Positions 33,665 through 40,134 of a stretch of 64,000 nt of DNA are shown here, piece by piece. Source of the DNA: Pedobacter planticolens (lineage in GTDB: Bacteria > Bacteroidota > Bacteroidia > Sphingobacteriales > Sphingobacteriaceae); assembly GCF_014172375.1 (NCBI RefSeq), contig NZ_WNXD01000002.1:930001-994000 (forward strand). Direction: 5' to 3'. The position numbers were made by a program, and so were the translations under genes. The stretch's first letter is position 1. Every line of letters starts with the position of its first letter. The notes beneath the pieces are model-generated. The model was not told the DNA's origin, made no database searches, and worked only from the letters and a program-made list of their open reading frames with translations.

Positions 33665-33880
33665 GTAAAAGCGGGAGTGAAGTTGATGTTTGCGGAAGTG
33701 TTGGTGTTATAAATGGGAGTAATTATGGTATAAGTCGGAGTGATGTTGTTAAAAGTGGGAGTAAAGTTGATGCTTTCGGAAATAAAGTTGTTAAAAGACG
33801 GAGTAACTACCGAATAAGTCGGAGTAAGCTTGATAAAAGTGGGAGTGGTTGTTGTATAACAGGGAGTGATGTTGGTTGGT
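33665..33880 (+). repeat. Degenerate 21-bp tandem repeat, about 10 units, with 84-bp higher order
   Basis: GGAGT (or GGAAGT/GGAAAT) recurs at 33674, 33694, 33716, 33737, 33758, 33778, 33800, 33821, 33842 and 33863, with spacings of 20, 22, 21, 21, 20, 22, 21, 21 and 21 bp. Units 1-4 match units 5-8 in order better than they match each other (for example GGAGTGAAGTTGATGTTTGC with GGAGTAAAGTTGATGCTTTC, and GGAGTAATTATGGTATAAGT with GGAGTAACTACCGAATAAGT). An 84-bp block has therefore been duplicated. Because 21 is a multiple of 3, a 92-codon frame stays open from a GTG at 33649 and reads as Gly-Ser heptads; I regard that frame as a by-product of the repeat. Confidence 0.85.
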
Positions 33881-33904
33881 TTCTGGTTGGAGTAGGTTGT
33901 TTTG

Positions 33905-33967
33905 TTTTTACCACCTTAGAAACCTAAGCTAACCTTAGCTGGGGTTTCTATCTGCCTATGTGGTAAG
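33905..33967. repeat. Nested palindromic repeat, ACCTAAG family, copy 2
   Basis: TTTTTACCACCTTAGAAACC, then CTAAG and CTTAG around CTAAC, then GGGTTTCTA and TGTGGTAA. It shares the outer TTTTTACCA and inner ACCTAAG parts with the element at 31725-31795. Confidence 0.6.
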
Positions 33968-33998
33968 GTTGCAATGCGGTCGTCTTTACTACTGTGTA

Positions 33999-34108
33999 CG
34001 TCTTTGCGAGGAACGAAGCAATCTCCTATTTGTAGGTTATCACTCTGTGTTTTTCTTAGCAAGGAGGAGGTTGCCACAGTCGGTGAAGAACCTCCCTTCG
34101 CAATGACG
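33999..34108. repeat. REP-like inverted repeat element, copy 2 (CGTCATTGCGA family)
   Basis: Left end CGTCTTTGCGAGGAACGAAG, right end TCGCAATGACG, with a diverged middle. It ends 11 bp beyond the thiE stop; copy 3 lies on the other side of thiE. Together with 33665-33880 and 33905-33967 it fills the 570-bp gap between the haemoglobin and thiE genes, which has no gene that I would support. Confidence 0.7.
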
Positions 34109-34119
34109 AGATGTTGATT

Positions 34120-34752
34120 TTAAATAACAGCTTTATAAAAATCCTGATAAGCCTCATACATAACTTCGGCTTGGTTAATGGCAGATGAGGCGGCAATGCC
34201 GTAAATACCAGTTGCTAAAAGTGAGGGAATATCTTGTAAAGTTACTCCGCCAACGGCTAATATTGGTAGGCTAATGTTTGCAGTTTTTAATTGCTCTATT
34301 GCATCGGCATAACCTTTTATGCCTAATAATGGGGAGTTGTTGGGTTTTGTGGTTGTTGTTTTAAAAGGACCAAAACCTGCATAATCTGCACCTTCGTTGG
34401 CGAGTCTAATTAAGTTTTCGACGGTGTTTGATGAACCGCCTAAGGTATATTCTTCACCTAGTTGTTTGCGCAGGGCGATGAAATCTGCATCCATATCTTC
34501 TATGTGGAAACCTTGTATATCGGCCTTGCCTTTTAAATGAGTATGATTGGTAACGATTAAGGTTGCGCCCCAATCATCGCAGGTTTCTGCAATGGCATTT
34601 ATGTCGGTTAATAGTTCTTCATCAGCTTTGCTTAAACAACGGTATTGGATCCATTTTGCACCTGCTTGGCAAGCTATTTGGGCTTGTGCAATGTGCGAAT
34701 GTTGCGGAATATCGTGGGTGATGAAGTGGAGTTTTTCTATGTATTTTTGCAT
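34120..34752 (-). CDS. thiE: Thiamine phosphate synthase
   Basis: A 210-residue TIM-barrel enzyme that joins HMP-pyrophosphate and the thiazole phosphate to form thiamine phosphate. I start it at the ATG at 34752 (MQKYIEKLHFITHD). Motifs are FITHD at the first strand, GAKWIQYRCLSK where most ThiE have QLRxK, VTNHTHLKGKADIQGFHIED, YTLGGSSNTVENL, the pyrophosphate loop GADYAGFGPFKTTTTKPN and the final ILAVGGVT with GIAASSAI. The QYRC variant is unusual, but the remaining active-site segments are present. It lies 145 bp downstream of the TPP-riboswitch-controlled TonB receptor and is bracketed by two REP-like elements. Confidence 0.9.
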   Translation of the reverse strand: MQKYIEKLHFITHDIPQHSHIAQAQIACQAGAKWIQYRCLSKADEELLTDINAIAETCDDWGATLIVTNHTHLKGKADIQGFHIEDMDADFIALRKQLGEEYTLGGSSNTVENLIRLANEGADYAGFGPFKTTTTKPNNSPLLGIKGYADAIEQLKTANISLPILAVGGVTLQDIPSLLATGIYGIAASSAINQAEVMYEAYQDFYKAVI

Positions 34753-34798
34753 GGGAGAGGATTTCACAGAGGTAATGATTACACCGATTAAAACATAT

Positions 34799-34879
34799 CG
34801 TCATTGCGAGTCTCCGATTTTTCATCGGGGCGAAGCAATCTTTCATGCAGGATAGATTGCTTCGTTCCTCGCAATGACG
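34799..34879. repeat. REP-like inverted repeat element, copy 3 (CGTCATTGCGA family)
   Basis: Perfect 11-bp terminal inverted repeats CGTCATTGCGA and TCGCAATGACG, 81 bp in all, with internal CTCCGATTTTTCATCGGGG and CAATCTTTCATGCAGGATAG. It lies between the TonB receptor stop and the thiE start, where it may form a large hairpin in the shared transcript. Confidence 0.8.
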
Positions 34880-34897
34880 AGCGTGTTATAAAAAGCC

Positions 34898-37345
34898 TTA
34901 AAATTTCAAGTTCAAACTTAACATTAAATTCGTTCCACTTTGTGGGAAATAAAAATTTTCTGTGGTTTGTGCACCTCCGTAAAAGTAACCGTAGGTGTAG
35001 CCGTTGCTTTCGTATTTGTTGTTTAAAATGTTGTTTACCAAGAAAGCGATGTTGATGTTTTTAAACCCTTTTAACTGCATATCGTAGGCTAAACGTGCAT
35101 TATTAACCCAATATGAATTTAATTTACGAGTTTCGTTTTGGGTATTATCTAAATACTGTTTGCCCACATATTTACTTTGCCAGCCAAACGCCAATGCTTT
35201 TATTGGGCTATACACTAACTCGCCAGAAATCACAGCATTTGGTGAGAAAGAAATATCGGGGCTTTTGTAATTGTTTACAATTTGCCCGCCATTGTCGTAA
35301 TCATCAATAAACTCAGTAAAATTTTTAATTTTATTACGACTTAAAGCTGCGTTTGCTAACACAGAAAACTGCTGATTGATGGTATAAGCGGCATCTAATT
35401 CTACACCTGCACGGTAACTTTTATCTACATTTTGACGGTAGTATTCGCCTACGTCGTTAATTTTTCCAGTTACTACTAATTGATCTTTGTACCACATGCC
35501 ATACACATTTACACCTGCAGATAGACTAGCGTTTTTGAAGCGATAACCTGCTTCTAAATTGTTCAATCGCTCAGATTTTGGTAGCGTTCCAGCTTCTACG
35601 TTTACATAATCATCGCGGCCAGGTTCTTTATTGGCTACACTAAATGAAGCGTAGATATTTGCATTCGGGTTAACAAAATAGCTTGCGCCAACTTTGGGAT
35701 TGAAGAAATCGAGTTTGTCTTTTATGTCTAACTGATTTAGGCTTTTTTCGGTTCCTAAAACAGTGTAATAAATGTGGCGGTATTGTAAATCGGCAAAAAC
35801 AGTAAGTTTTTCTATTGGGTTATAGTTAGCTTTTAAATACGAGTTGAAATCAGTTTTAAAGCCGTCGTTATCATAATAATGTCTGTCGTTGTTGCCGTTA
35901 CTTCCGTATTGCGCATAAATAATTTGTCCGAAGTGAGCACCTTTATATTCGTTATATGCACCGCCCAAAGTGAGTTGTAGTTTGGTAACGGGTTTGTAAT
36001 TGAAGGCATAAGTGAAACCGTAAAAATCGTTGTCTAACCATCTTCTACGTACTAAATCCGTTTTGGTAATGGTAGTAGCGCCAACAACAACGGGTTGTAA
36101 ACCATAGGCTGTTAATTTTTGTGCTTCTTTAAATTCCTCGTAATATCCTCGCCCTGCCGTATAATGTAAAGCGCCGTTGAATGAGAATTGATCGTTAAAT
36201 TGTTTGGCGTACAAGAGTTGATAATGATCTTGCCAATAGTTGTCAGTTTGATCCTTGTAGGTGAAACTGTTGTAGGTTCTGCTGCCAGAGTTTAAGAGAT
36301 TGGCGGCATCTGCCGAATTTAATCCATTGCGAGAAATGTAATCGTTCATACCTGCAACATCTCCATTTAAACGAGATTCGGGTATACCATTCCATGCTTG
36401 ATAAGTTTTTTCGCTTCCAGAAAATACATTGATTCTTAATAGATCTGTTTTGCCGTGATAGGCTCCTGAAAGGAAATAAGATTTAAGGTTTGAAGCTGCA
36501 CGATCGATAAAGCCATCAGATTTTATACGAGATAAGCGACCATCGAAACTCCATCTATCGTTAATTAAACCTGTACCAACTTTTACGGTATTTTTCCAAG
36601 TATTGAAAGATCCATACGTATTATTTAGCTCCGCATAAGGTTCGGTTTCGCCAGCTGTAGTTTGAATATTTAAGCTTCCGCCGAAAGCACCAGCTCCATT
36701 TGTAGAAGTACCAACGCCACGCTGAATTTGAATATTATCTACTGATGAGGCGAAATCGGGCATGTTTACCCAAAAAGTTCCTTGACTTTCGCTGTCGTTA
36801 TAAGGGATACCGTTTAGTGTAACGTTTACTCGGGTTGCATCGCTTCCGCGGATGCGAATACCTGTATAACCTACGCCTGCACCAGCATCTGAAGTGATGA
36901 CAACGCCCGGTGTATTATCTAAAAGGAAAGGTAAATCTTGTCCGAAATTGTTTTTAGCAATGGTTTCTTTATCGATGTTTTTGTAGGTACTGGCAGAATT
37001 TGCAGCTGCTCGGGTTGCACTTACTACAATTTCATTCGCTAAAAAAGTAAGTTGATTTAACTTAAAGTTTACCGTAGCATTTGCTTGTAGATTTACAGTT
37101 TGCTCTTGACTTTGGTAGCCTAAAAAGCTAACTGCAACTGTGTAATTACCTGCCGGAAGATTTTTAAATTCGTAATCACCTGCTTCGTTACTTGATGTGA
37201 TAATTGTTTTACCTTTTAATCGGATGGTTGCACCTGGTAAGTTGGTGCTGTTTTTTTCGGATACTGTACCCGAAATGTTGAATTGAGCCATGGTAAAGAT
37301 TGGGCACAATAGCGCAGTGATTACTGCTAACTTAAATTTTTTCAA
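34898..37345 (-). CDS. TonB-dependent outer-membrane receptor, probable thiamine or thiamine-precursor importer
   Basis: An 815-residue outer-membrane receptor. A signal peptide (MKKFKLAVITALLCPIFTMA) is followed by a carboxypeptidase-regulatory-like domain (about 22-105: ISGTVSEKNSTNLPGATIRL, DYEFKNLPAGNYTVAVSFLG), a plug domain (about 115-230: LPFLLDNTPGVVITSDAG, GIRIRGSDATRVNVTLNGIP) and a 22-strand-type barrel ending in FPQSGTNLMLSLNLKF. The family imports large or scarce solutes with TonB energy. The TPP riboswitch in its 5' leader and thiE downstream point strongly to thiamine or a related compound as the ligand. Energising TonB/ExbBD must be encoded elsewhere. Confidence 0.93.
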   Translation of the reverse strand: MKKFKLAVITALLCPIFTMAQFNISGTVSEKNSTNLPGATIRLKGKTIITSSNEAGDYEFKNLPAGNYTVAVSFLGYQSQEQTVNLQANATVNFKLNQLTFLANEIVVSATRAAANSASTYKNIDKETIAKNNFGQDLPFLLDNTPGVVITSDAGAGVGYTGIRIRGSDATRVNVTLNGIPYNDSESQGTFWVNMPDFASSVDNIQIQRGVGTSTNGAGAFGGSLNIQTTAGETEPYAELNNTYGSFNTWKNTVKVGTGLINDRWSFDGRLSRIKSDGFIDRAASNLKSYFLSGAYHGKTDLLRINVFSGSEKTYQAWNGIPESRLNGDVAGMNDYISRNGLNSADAANLLNSGSRTYNSFTYKDQTDNYWQDHYQLLYAKQFNDQFSFNGALHYTAGRGYYEEFKEAQKLTAYGLQPVVVGATTITKTDLVRRRWLDNDFYGFTYAFNYKPVTKLQLTLGGAYNEYKGAHFGQIIYAQYGSNGNNDRHYYDNDGFKTDFNSYLKANYNPIEKLTVFADLQYRHIYYTVLGTEKSLNQLDIKDKLDFFNPKVGASYFVNPNANIYASFSVANKEPGRDDYVNVEAGTLPKSERLNNLEAGYRFKNASLSAGVNVYGMWYKDQLVVTGKINDVGEYYRQNVDKSYRAGVELDAAYTINQQFSVLANAALSRNKIKNFTEFIDDYDNGGQIVNNYKSPDISFSPNAVISGELVYSPIKALAFGWQSKYVGKQYLDNTQNETRKLNSYWVNNARLAYDMQLKGFKNINIAFLVNNILNNKYESNGYTYGYFYGGAQTTENFYFPQSGTNLMLSLNLKF

Positions 37346-37416
37346 TTTGTATTTTTTGTTTTAGTTAAACCTGTCGACAGTAGGGGTACTCCCGACCTTA
37401 GTTAACTCCATAAACC

Positions 37417-37526
37417 ATCCCTACGCCAGCATTACCTGGATCAGGTGCATTTAAAGCTTTACGCTTTAAAATGGGTATGTTCTCAGCCTGTATTTGCGTT
37501 TTTTACAAAACAAGGCACCCCTTATT
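37417..37526 (-). promoter_or_regulatory. TPP riboswitch (THI element)
   Basis: Read on the minus strand, the conserved THI-box pieces appear in order: AGGGGTGCC at the 5' side, GGCTGAGAACATACCC for the pyrimidine-sensing loop, a variable stem with the perfect pair TTTAAAGC/GCTTTAAA, and ACCTGATCCAGGTAATGCTGGCGTAGGG at the 3' side (given here in two overlapping parts: ACCTGATCCAGGTAATG and GCTGGCGTAGGG). It lies 71 bp upstream of the TonB receptor ATG. Binding of thiamine pyrophosphate should reduce expression of the receptor and, if co-transcribed, thiE. The leader after the aptamer holds GGTCGGGAGT and repeated TTAACTAA, the likely expression platform. Confidence 0.95.
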
Positions 37527-37533
37527 GATGGTG

Positions 37534-37541
37534 CAAATGTA
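37534..37541 (-). promoter_or_regulatory. -7 box of the riboswitch transcript
   Basis: On the minus strand the sequence reads TACATTTG, a perfect TAnnTTTG box. A start about 7 bp downstream would place the 5' end of the RNA right at the edge of the TPP aptamer. This makes the TonB-thiE unit independent of the upstream pnuT-kinase pair. Confidence 0.7.
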
Positions 37542-37593
37542 AGGCAAAAGGATTGATATTAAGAAATAGTTTTAGAAAATATAAGTGTAGGGG

Positions 37594-38121
37594 CTATTCC
37601 TTCAGGAAATTATTTATCGCGTTTATAGCATTTTGCAAGCGATTTTCTATGCCGCCAATCTCTTTGTAAGTTGCATTGAGTGCTTTTAGTTCTTTATGCC
37701 AAATTTTCATAAAATGTTCTCGCATGTGCGGAAAGTCTCTTAATGGGTCTTCTTGCCAAGGTAAATCGATATCTAGTAAAAGATAGAAATCGTATGGACG
37801 AGTTTTTAGGGCGTCGAGTACAATTTGAGGGGTTTCACCTAACATTTCATCGCTCCAAATTTTAACAGTTACAAAAGTCGTATCGCATATAATGAAATCG
37901 GTATCGGCCATTGCTAAAACAGATTCTTCTAATGCAATTTGCCCATGAAACATGTTAATTTCATCCTGTAAGGTGCAATCGGTGGTTAAAGCTGCACAAT
38001 AATAACGAGCATATTCTGGCACCCAAGGCACATTGTAATGTTTCGCCAATTGTTGAGACATGGTCGATTTCCCCGTACTTTCTGGGCCAACTATCGCTAT
38101 TTTTTTAATTTGTTTGTTCAC
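37594..38121 (-). CDS. NadR/Ttd14-like P-loop kinase (AAA_28), candidate vitamin kinase
   Basis: A 175-residue cytoplasmic ATPase resembling the ribosylnicotinamide kinase domain of NadR. Walker A is VGPESTGKSTMSQQL (about 11-25); a lid and substrate region follow (VPEYARYYCAALTTD), and the Walker-B-like strands are DFIICDTTFVTVKIW and DFYLLLDIDLPW. The start is a GTG at 38121, overlapping the end of the transporter gene by 17 bp, so the two are translationally coupled. Beside a PnuC-type transporter such a kinase traps an imported nucleoside-like vitamin. Next to the TPP riboswitch and thiE, thiamine phosphorylation is at least as likely as nicotinamide riboside. Confidence 0.85.
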   Translation of the reverse strand: MNKQIKKIAIVGPESTGKSTMSQQLAKHYNVPWVPEYARYYCAALTTDCTLQDEINMFHGQIALEESVLAMADTDFIICDTTFVTVKIWSDEMLGETPQIVLDALKTRPYDFYLLLDIDLPWQEDPLRDFPHMREHFMKIWHKELKALNATYKEIGGIENRLQNAINAINNFLKE

Positions 38122-38728
38122 GGTAGATTTTCCTCCAATCTATATAACCAATTGTAGCTATTATAACGTATAAAGCATACATCAACCCTGTTGCATACAG
38201 TTCTTTAGAGAAATATACACTTACATAAATAATGTCAACGAAGATCCAAATTAGCCAATTTTGTAATACTTTTCTTGCTAAAAATATCTGTGCAATTAAG
38301 CTACAGGCCGTACAAAAACTATCTATAAAAGGGAAGGAAGCATCGGTGTTTTTATGTAATATAAAACCTAAAGCAAGAGTAAAAACAATTATTCCAATAA
38401 CGGATAATACAATTTCTTTCAGAGTGATTATACCAATTGGTCGTTCTTTTTCTGGATTATCTCTTTGTTTGCTCCAATAATACCAGCCATAAATATTCAT
38501 GGCGAAGAAGTAAAATTGCAAGCCCATATCTGCATATAACTTACTTTCGAAAAAGATAACTATATAAATCAATACGCTAACTATTGCAATTGGCCAGTTC
38601 CAGATGTTGTTTTTGGCGGCTAACCACACGCAGAGGATGCCTGTAAAAACTCCGCACCATTCTAACCATCCTGTTCCAAATAAAAATTGAACTAGACTTT
38701 CTTTAAAACCGTCAATCAGTAATAACAT
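38105..38728 (-). CDS. PnuC-family vitamin transporter (PnuT-like by context)
   Basis: A 207-residue inner-membrane protein with about seven helices, of the PnuC/PnuT family that facilitates uptake of nicotinamide riboside or thiamine. Family markers are WLAAKNNIWNWPIAIVSVLI (about 35-54), LQFYFFAMNIYGWYYWSKQR (about 71-90), and near the C-terminus WLIWIFVDIIYVSVYFSKEL and ALYVIIATIGYIDW. The W-x-x-W pattern around the binding site is present. Because it sits upstream of a TPP-riboswitch-controlled receptor and is coupled to a NadR-like kinase, thiamine (PnuT) is favoured, but no TPP riboswitch precedes this gene itself. Confidence 0.88.
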   Translation of the reverse strand: MLLLIDGFKESLVQFLFGTGWLEWCGVFTGILCVWLAAKNNIWNWPIAIVSVLIYIVIFFESKLYADMGLQFYFFAMNIYGWYYWSKQRDNPEKERPIGIITLKEIVLSVIGIIVFTLALGFILHKNTDASFPFIDSFCTACSLIAQIFLARKVLQNWLIWIFVDIIYVSVYFSKELYATGLMYALYVIIATIGYIDWRKIYREQTN

Positions 38729-38764
38729 GTTTCAAAAGTATAAAAACTTTTATCTTTCTGTCCA

Positions 38765-38803
38765 AAAACAAAAAAGTCCGATAGGGAACAACCCCTACCG
38801 GAC
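38765..38803 (-). terminator. Terminator of the lipoprotein gene at 38862
   Basis: GTCCGATAGGG and CCCTACCGGAC (38776-38803, one mismatch) form a stem. On the minus strand it is followed by TTTTTTGTTTTTG. It separates the lipoprotein gene from the transporter gene. Confidence 0.8.
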
Positions 38804-38861
38804 AATAAACCAAACAAACTATTTATGAAGAATCCTCAAACTTGTTGAGGAAATTTTAGAT

Positions 38862-39383
38862 CTATTTTGTATTTGGCGATGAGCTAAAATTAATCGCCGC
38901 TCTTACACTCACATCACTTGTTAAACTATTCCTTAACGTGTATTCCATTCGCACTCTCAAATTACTTCCTTTAATATATTCATCAACAAAACGTGAATTG
39001 TCTATATCTAGTACAAGATTGTTGCCAATATTTTCTGAGACATCATTTCTTGACGCAACCATGACTTCTGCACCACTACCATTCACTAAAAATACTTTTA
39101 CAGACTTAAACATGCCTAAATTTTGATTTGAGGGATTGCTCGCGTCTAATTTTACTGAAGCAACTCGTACCTCTTTAATGTAATCGGTTCCGCTTTGGTT
39201 TCCAAATATCTGATCGATACTGCTAGCAGTACTGGTTGTTATCTGCACTACGCCGCTTTTAGTACCTGTCGGAATGACTAAAGTTGCGGTATAAGGAAAT
39301 GTTGATTTGATGATAGATTGTACTGTAGCGCAACCGCTGATGAGAACAACTAAAACAATAAATGGTAAGATTATCTTTTTCAT
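38862..39383 (-). CDS. Small lipoprotein of unknown function
   Basis: A 173-residue predicted lipoprotein with signal MKKIILPFIVLVVLISGC and a lipobox (LISGC) at Cys18. The mature part is beta-rich: TATLVIPTGTKSGVVQIT, IKEVRVASVKLDASN, FKSVKVFLVNGSGAEVMVAS, LVLDIDNSRFVDEYIKG. The alternating pattern suggests a compact beta sandwich. I do not recognise a named family. It has its own terminator, so it is monocistronic. Confidence 0.8.
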   Translation of the reverse strand: MKKIILPFIVLVVLISGCATVQSIIKSTFPYTATLVIPTGTKSGVVQITTSTASSIDQIFGNQSGTDYIKEVRVASVKLDASNPSNQNLGMFKSVKVFLVNGSGAEVMVASRNDVSENIGNNLVLDIDNSRFVDEYIKGSNLRVRMEYTLRNSLTSDVSVRAAINFSSSPNTK

Positions 39384-39609
39384 ATTGTGTAATAAACAAA
39401 CGCCGTTCCAAATAGTTTTACCTATTTAAAGGCGTATCTCTGTATATAATTTAAGACGATTTGAAATAGATTGGTAATAATTTTTAAAACAAGTCCGTTA
39501 TAAAAGTGTTTATTAAATGGAAACTTAAAAAAACAATTGTCGATTTAATCTTATTAGATGAAGAAAAACTACGCTTAATTAAATAGAAGTTAAACTAAAA
39601 ATTAATATC

Positions 39610-39927
39610 ATGAAAAGAGCGAGTTTAAATTTTTTAGCTGTTGCAGGTTTATCATTAGGATTGTTTGCGTTCGGCTCAATTAAAGAAGGTGGAATACAAG
39701 GTAAAGTAACACCAGCTGAAGGCGCAAAAGAAGTTGTTGCAATTGCTGGAACAGATACATTGAAAAGTCAGATTAGTAATGGCGCTTTTGTATTTAGTAA
39801 TGTTAAAAAAGGCACATATACTGTTTGGATAAAAGCAAATGCACCTTATAAAGATGCTTCGGTAGAAAATGTTGCAGTTGTAGATAGTGCAACAACAGAT
39901 ATTGGAGAAATAAAGTTGCAACAATAG
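39610..39927 (+). CDS. Small secreted protein with carboxypeptidase-regulatory-like domain
   Basis: A 105-residue exported protein. The signal is MKRASLNFLAVAGLSLGLFA, with cleavage probably near FGS. The mature 80 residues look like one Ig-like carboxypeptidase-regulatory domain: GGIQGKVTPAEGAKEVVA, NGAFVFSNVKKGTYTVWIKA, VENVAVVDSATTDIGEIKL. Such domains bind or decorate surface proteins. It is followed by a terminator at 39946-39975. Confidence 0.75.
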   Translation: MKRASLNFLAVAGLSLGLFAFGSIKEGGIQGKVTPAEGAKEVVAIAGTDTLKSQISNGAFVFSNVKKGTYTVWIKANAPYKDASVENVAVVDSATTDIGEIKLQQ

Positions 39928-39945
39928 ATAAAATTGTGTGTTAAA

Positions 39946-39975
39946 AGAGAAAGAGGGCTTGATGCCTTCTTTTTT
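39946..39975 (+). terminator. Terminator after the small secreted protein gene
   Basis: AAGAGGGC and GCCTTCTT pair around TTGAT with one mismatch, followed by a run of six Ts. Confidence 0.75.
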
Positions 39976-40022
39976 ATTGTAAGAAATTTCAAAAAACACC
40001 TTCTTTTTTCTTTCAAAAAACC

Positions 40023-40030
40023 TATCTTTG
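40023..40030 (+). promoter_or_regulatory. -7 box of carB
   Basis: TATCTTTG, a perfect TAnnTTTG box followed by CATCCC, lies 104 bp before the carB ATG. The same octamer is used by rplM. I find no clear -33 element. The 100-bp leader that follows shows no recognised attenuator. Confidence 0.55.
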
Positions 40031-40134
40031 CATCCCGACAGAGCAGTTGGGATTTTTCATTTTATAGCACAGGAATTCTCCCAGCTAGCAGTCAGATTTG
40101 ACTATTTACTTTAGACTTTTTTTAAACCCCCACA

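Noticed and set aside
33649..33927. 92-codon plus-strand frame (GTG start) with Gly-Ser heptads
   Set aside because: It is open only because the 21-bp tandem repeat is a multiple of three. The start is poor, the end runs into a palindromic repeat, and no domain is recognisable.
33979..34879. Short inverted repeats as a possible CRISPR array
   Set aside because: The copies are palindromic, diverged and hundreds of bases apart, with no regular spacers and no cas genes.
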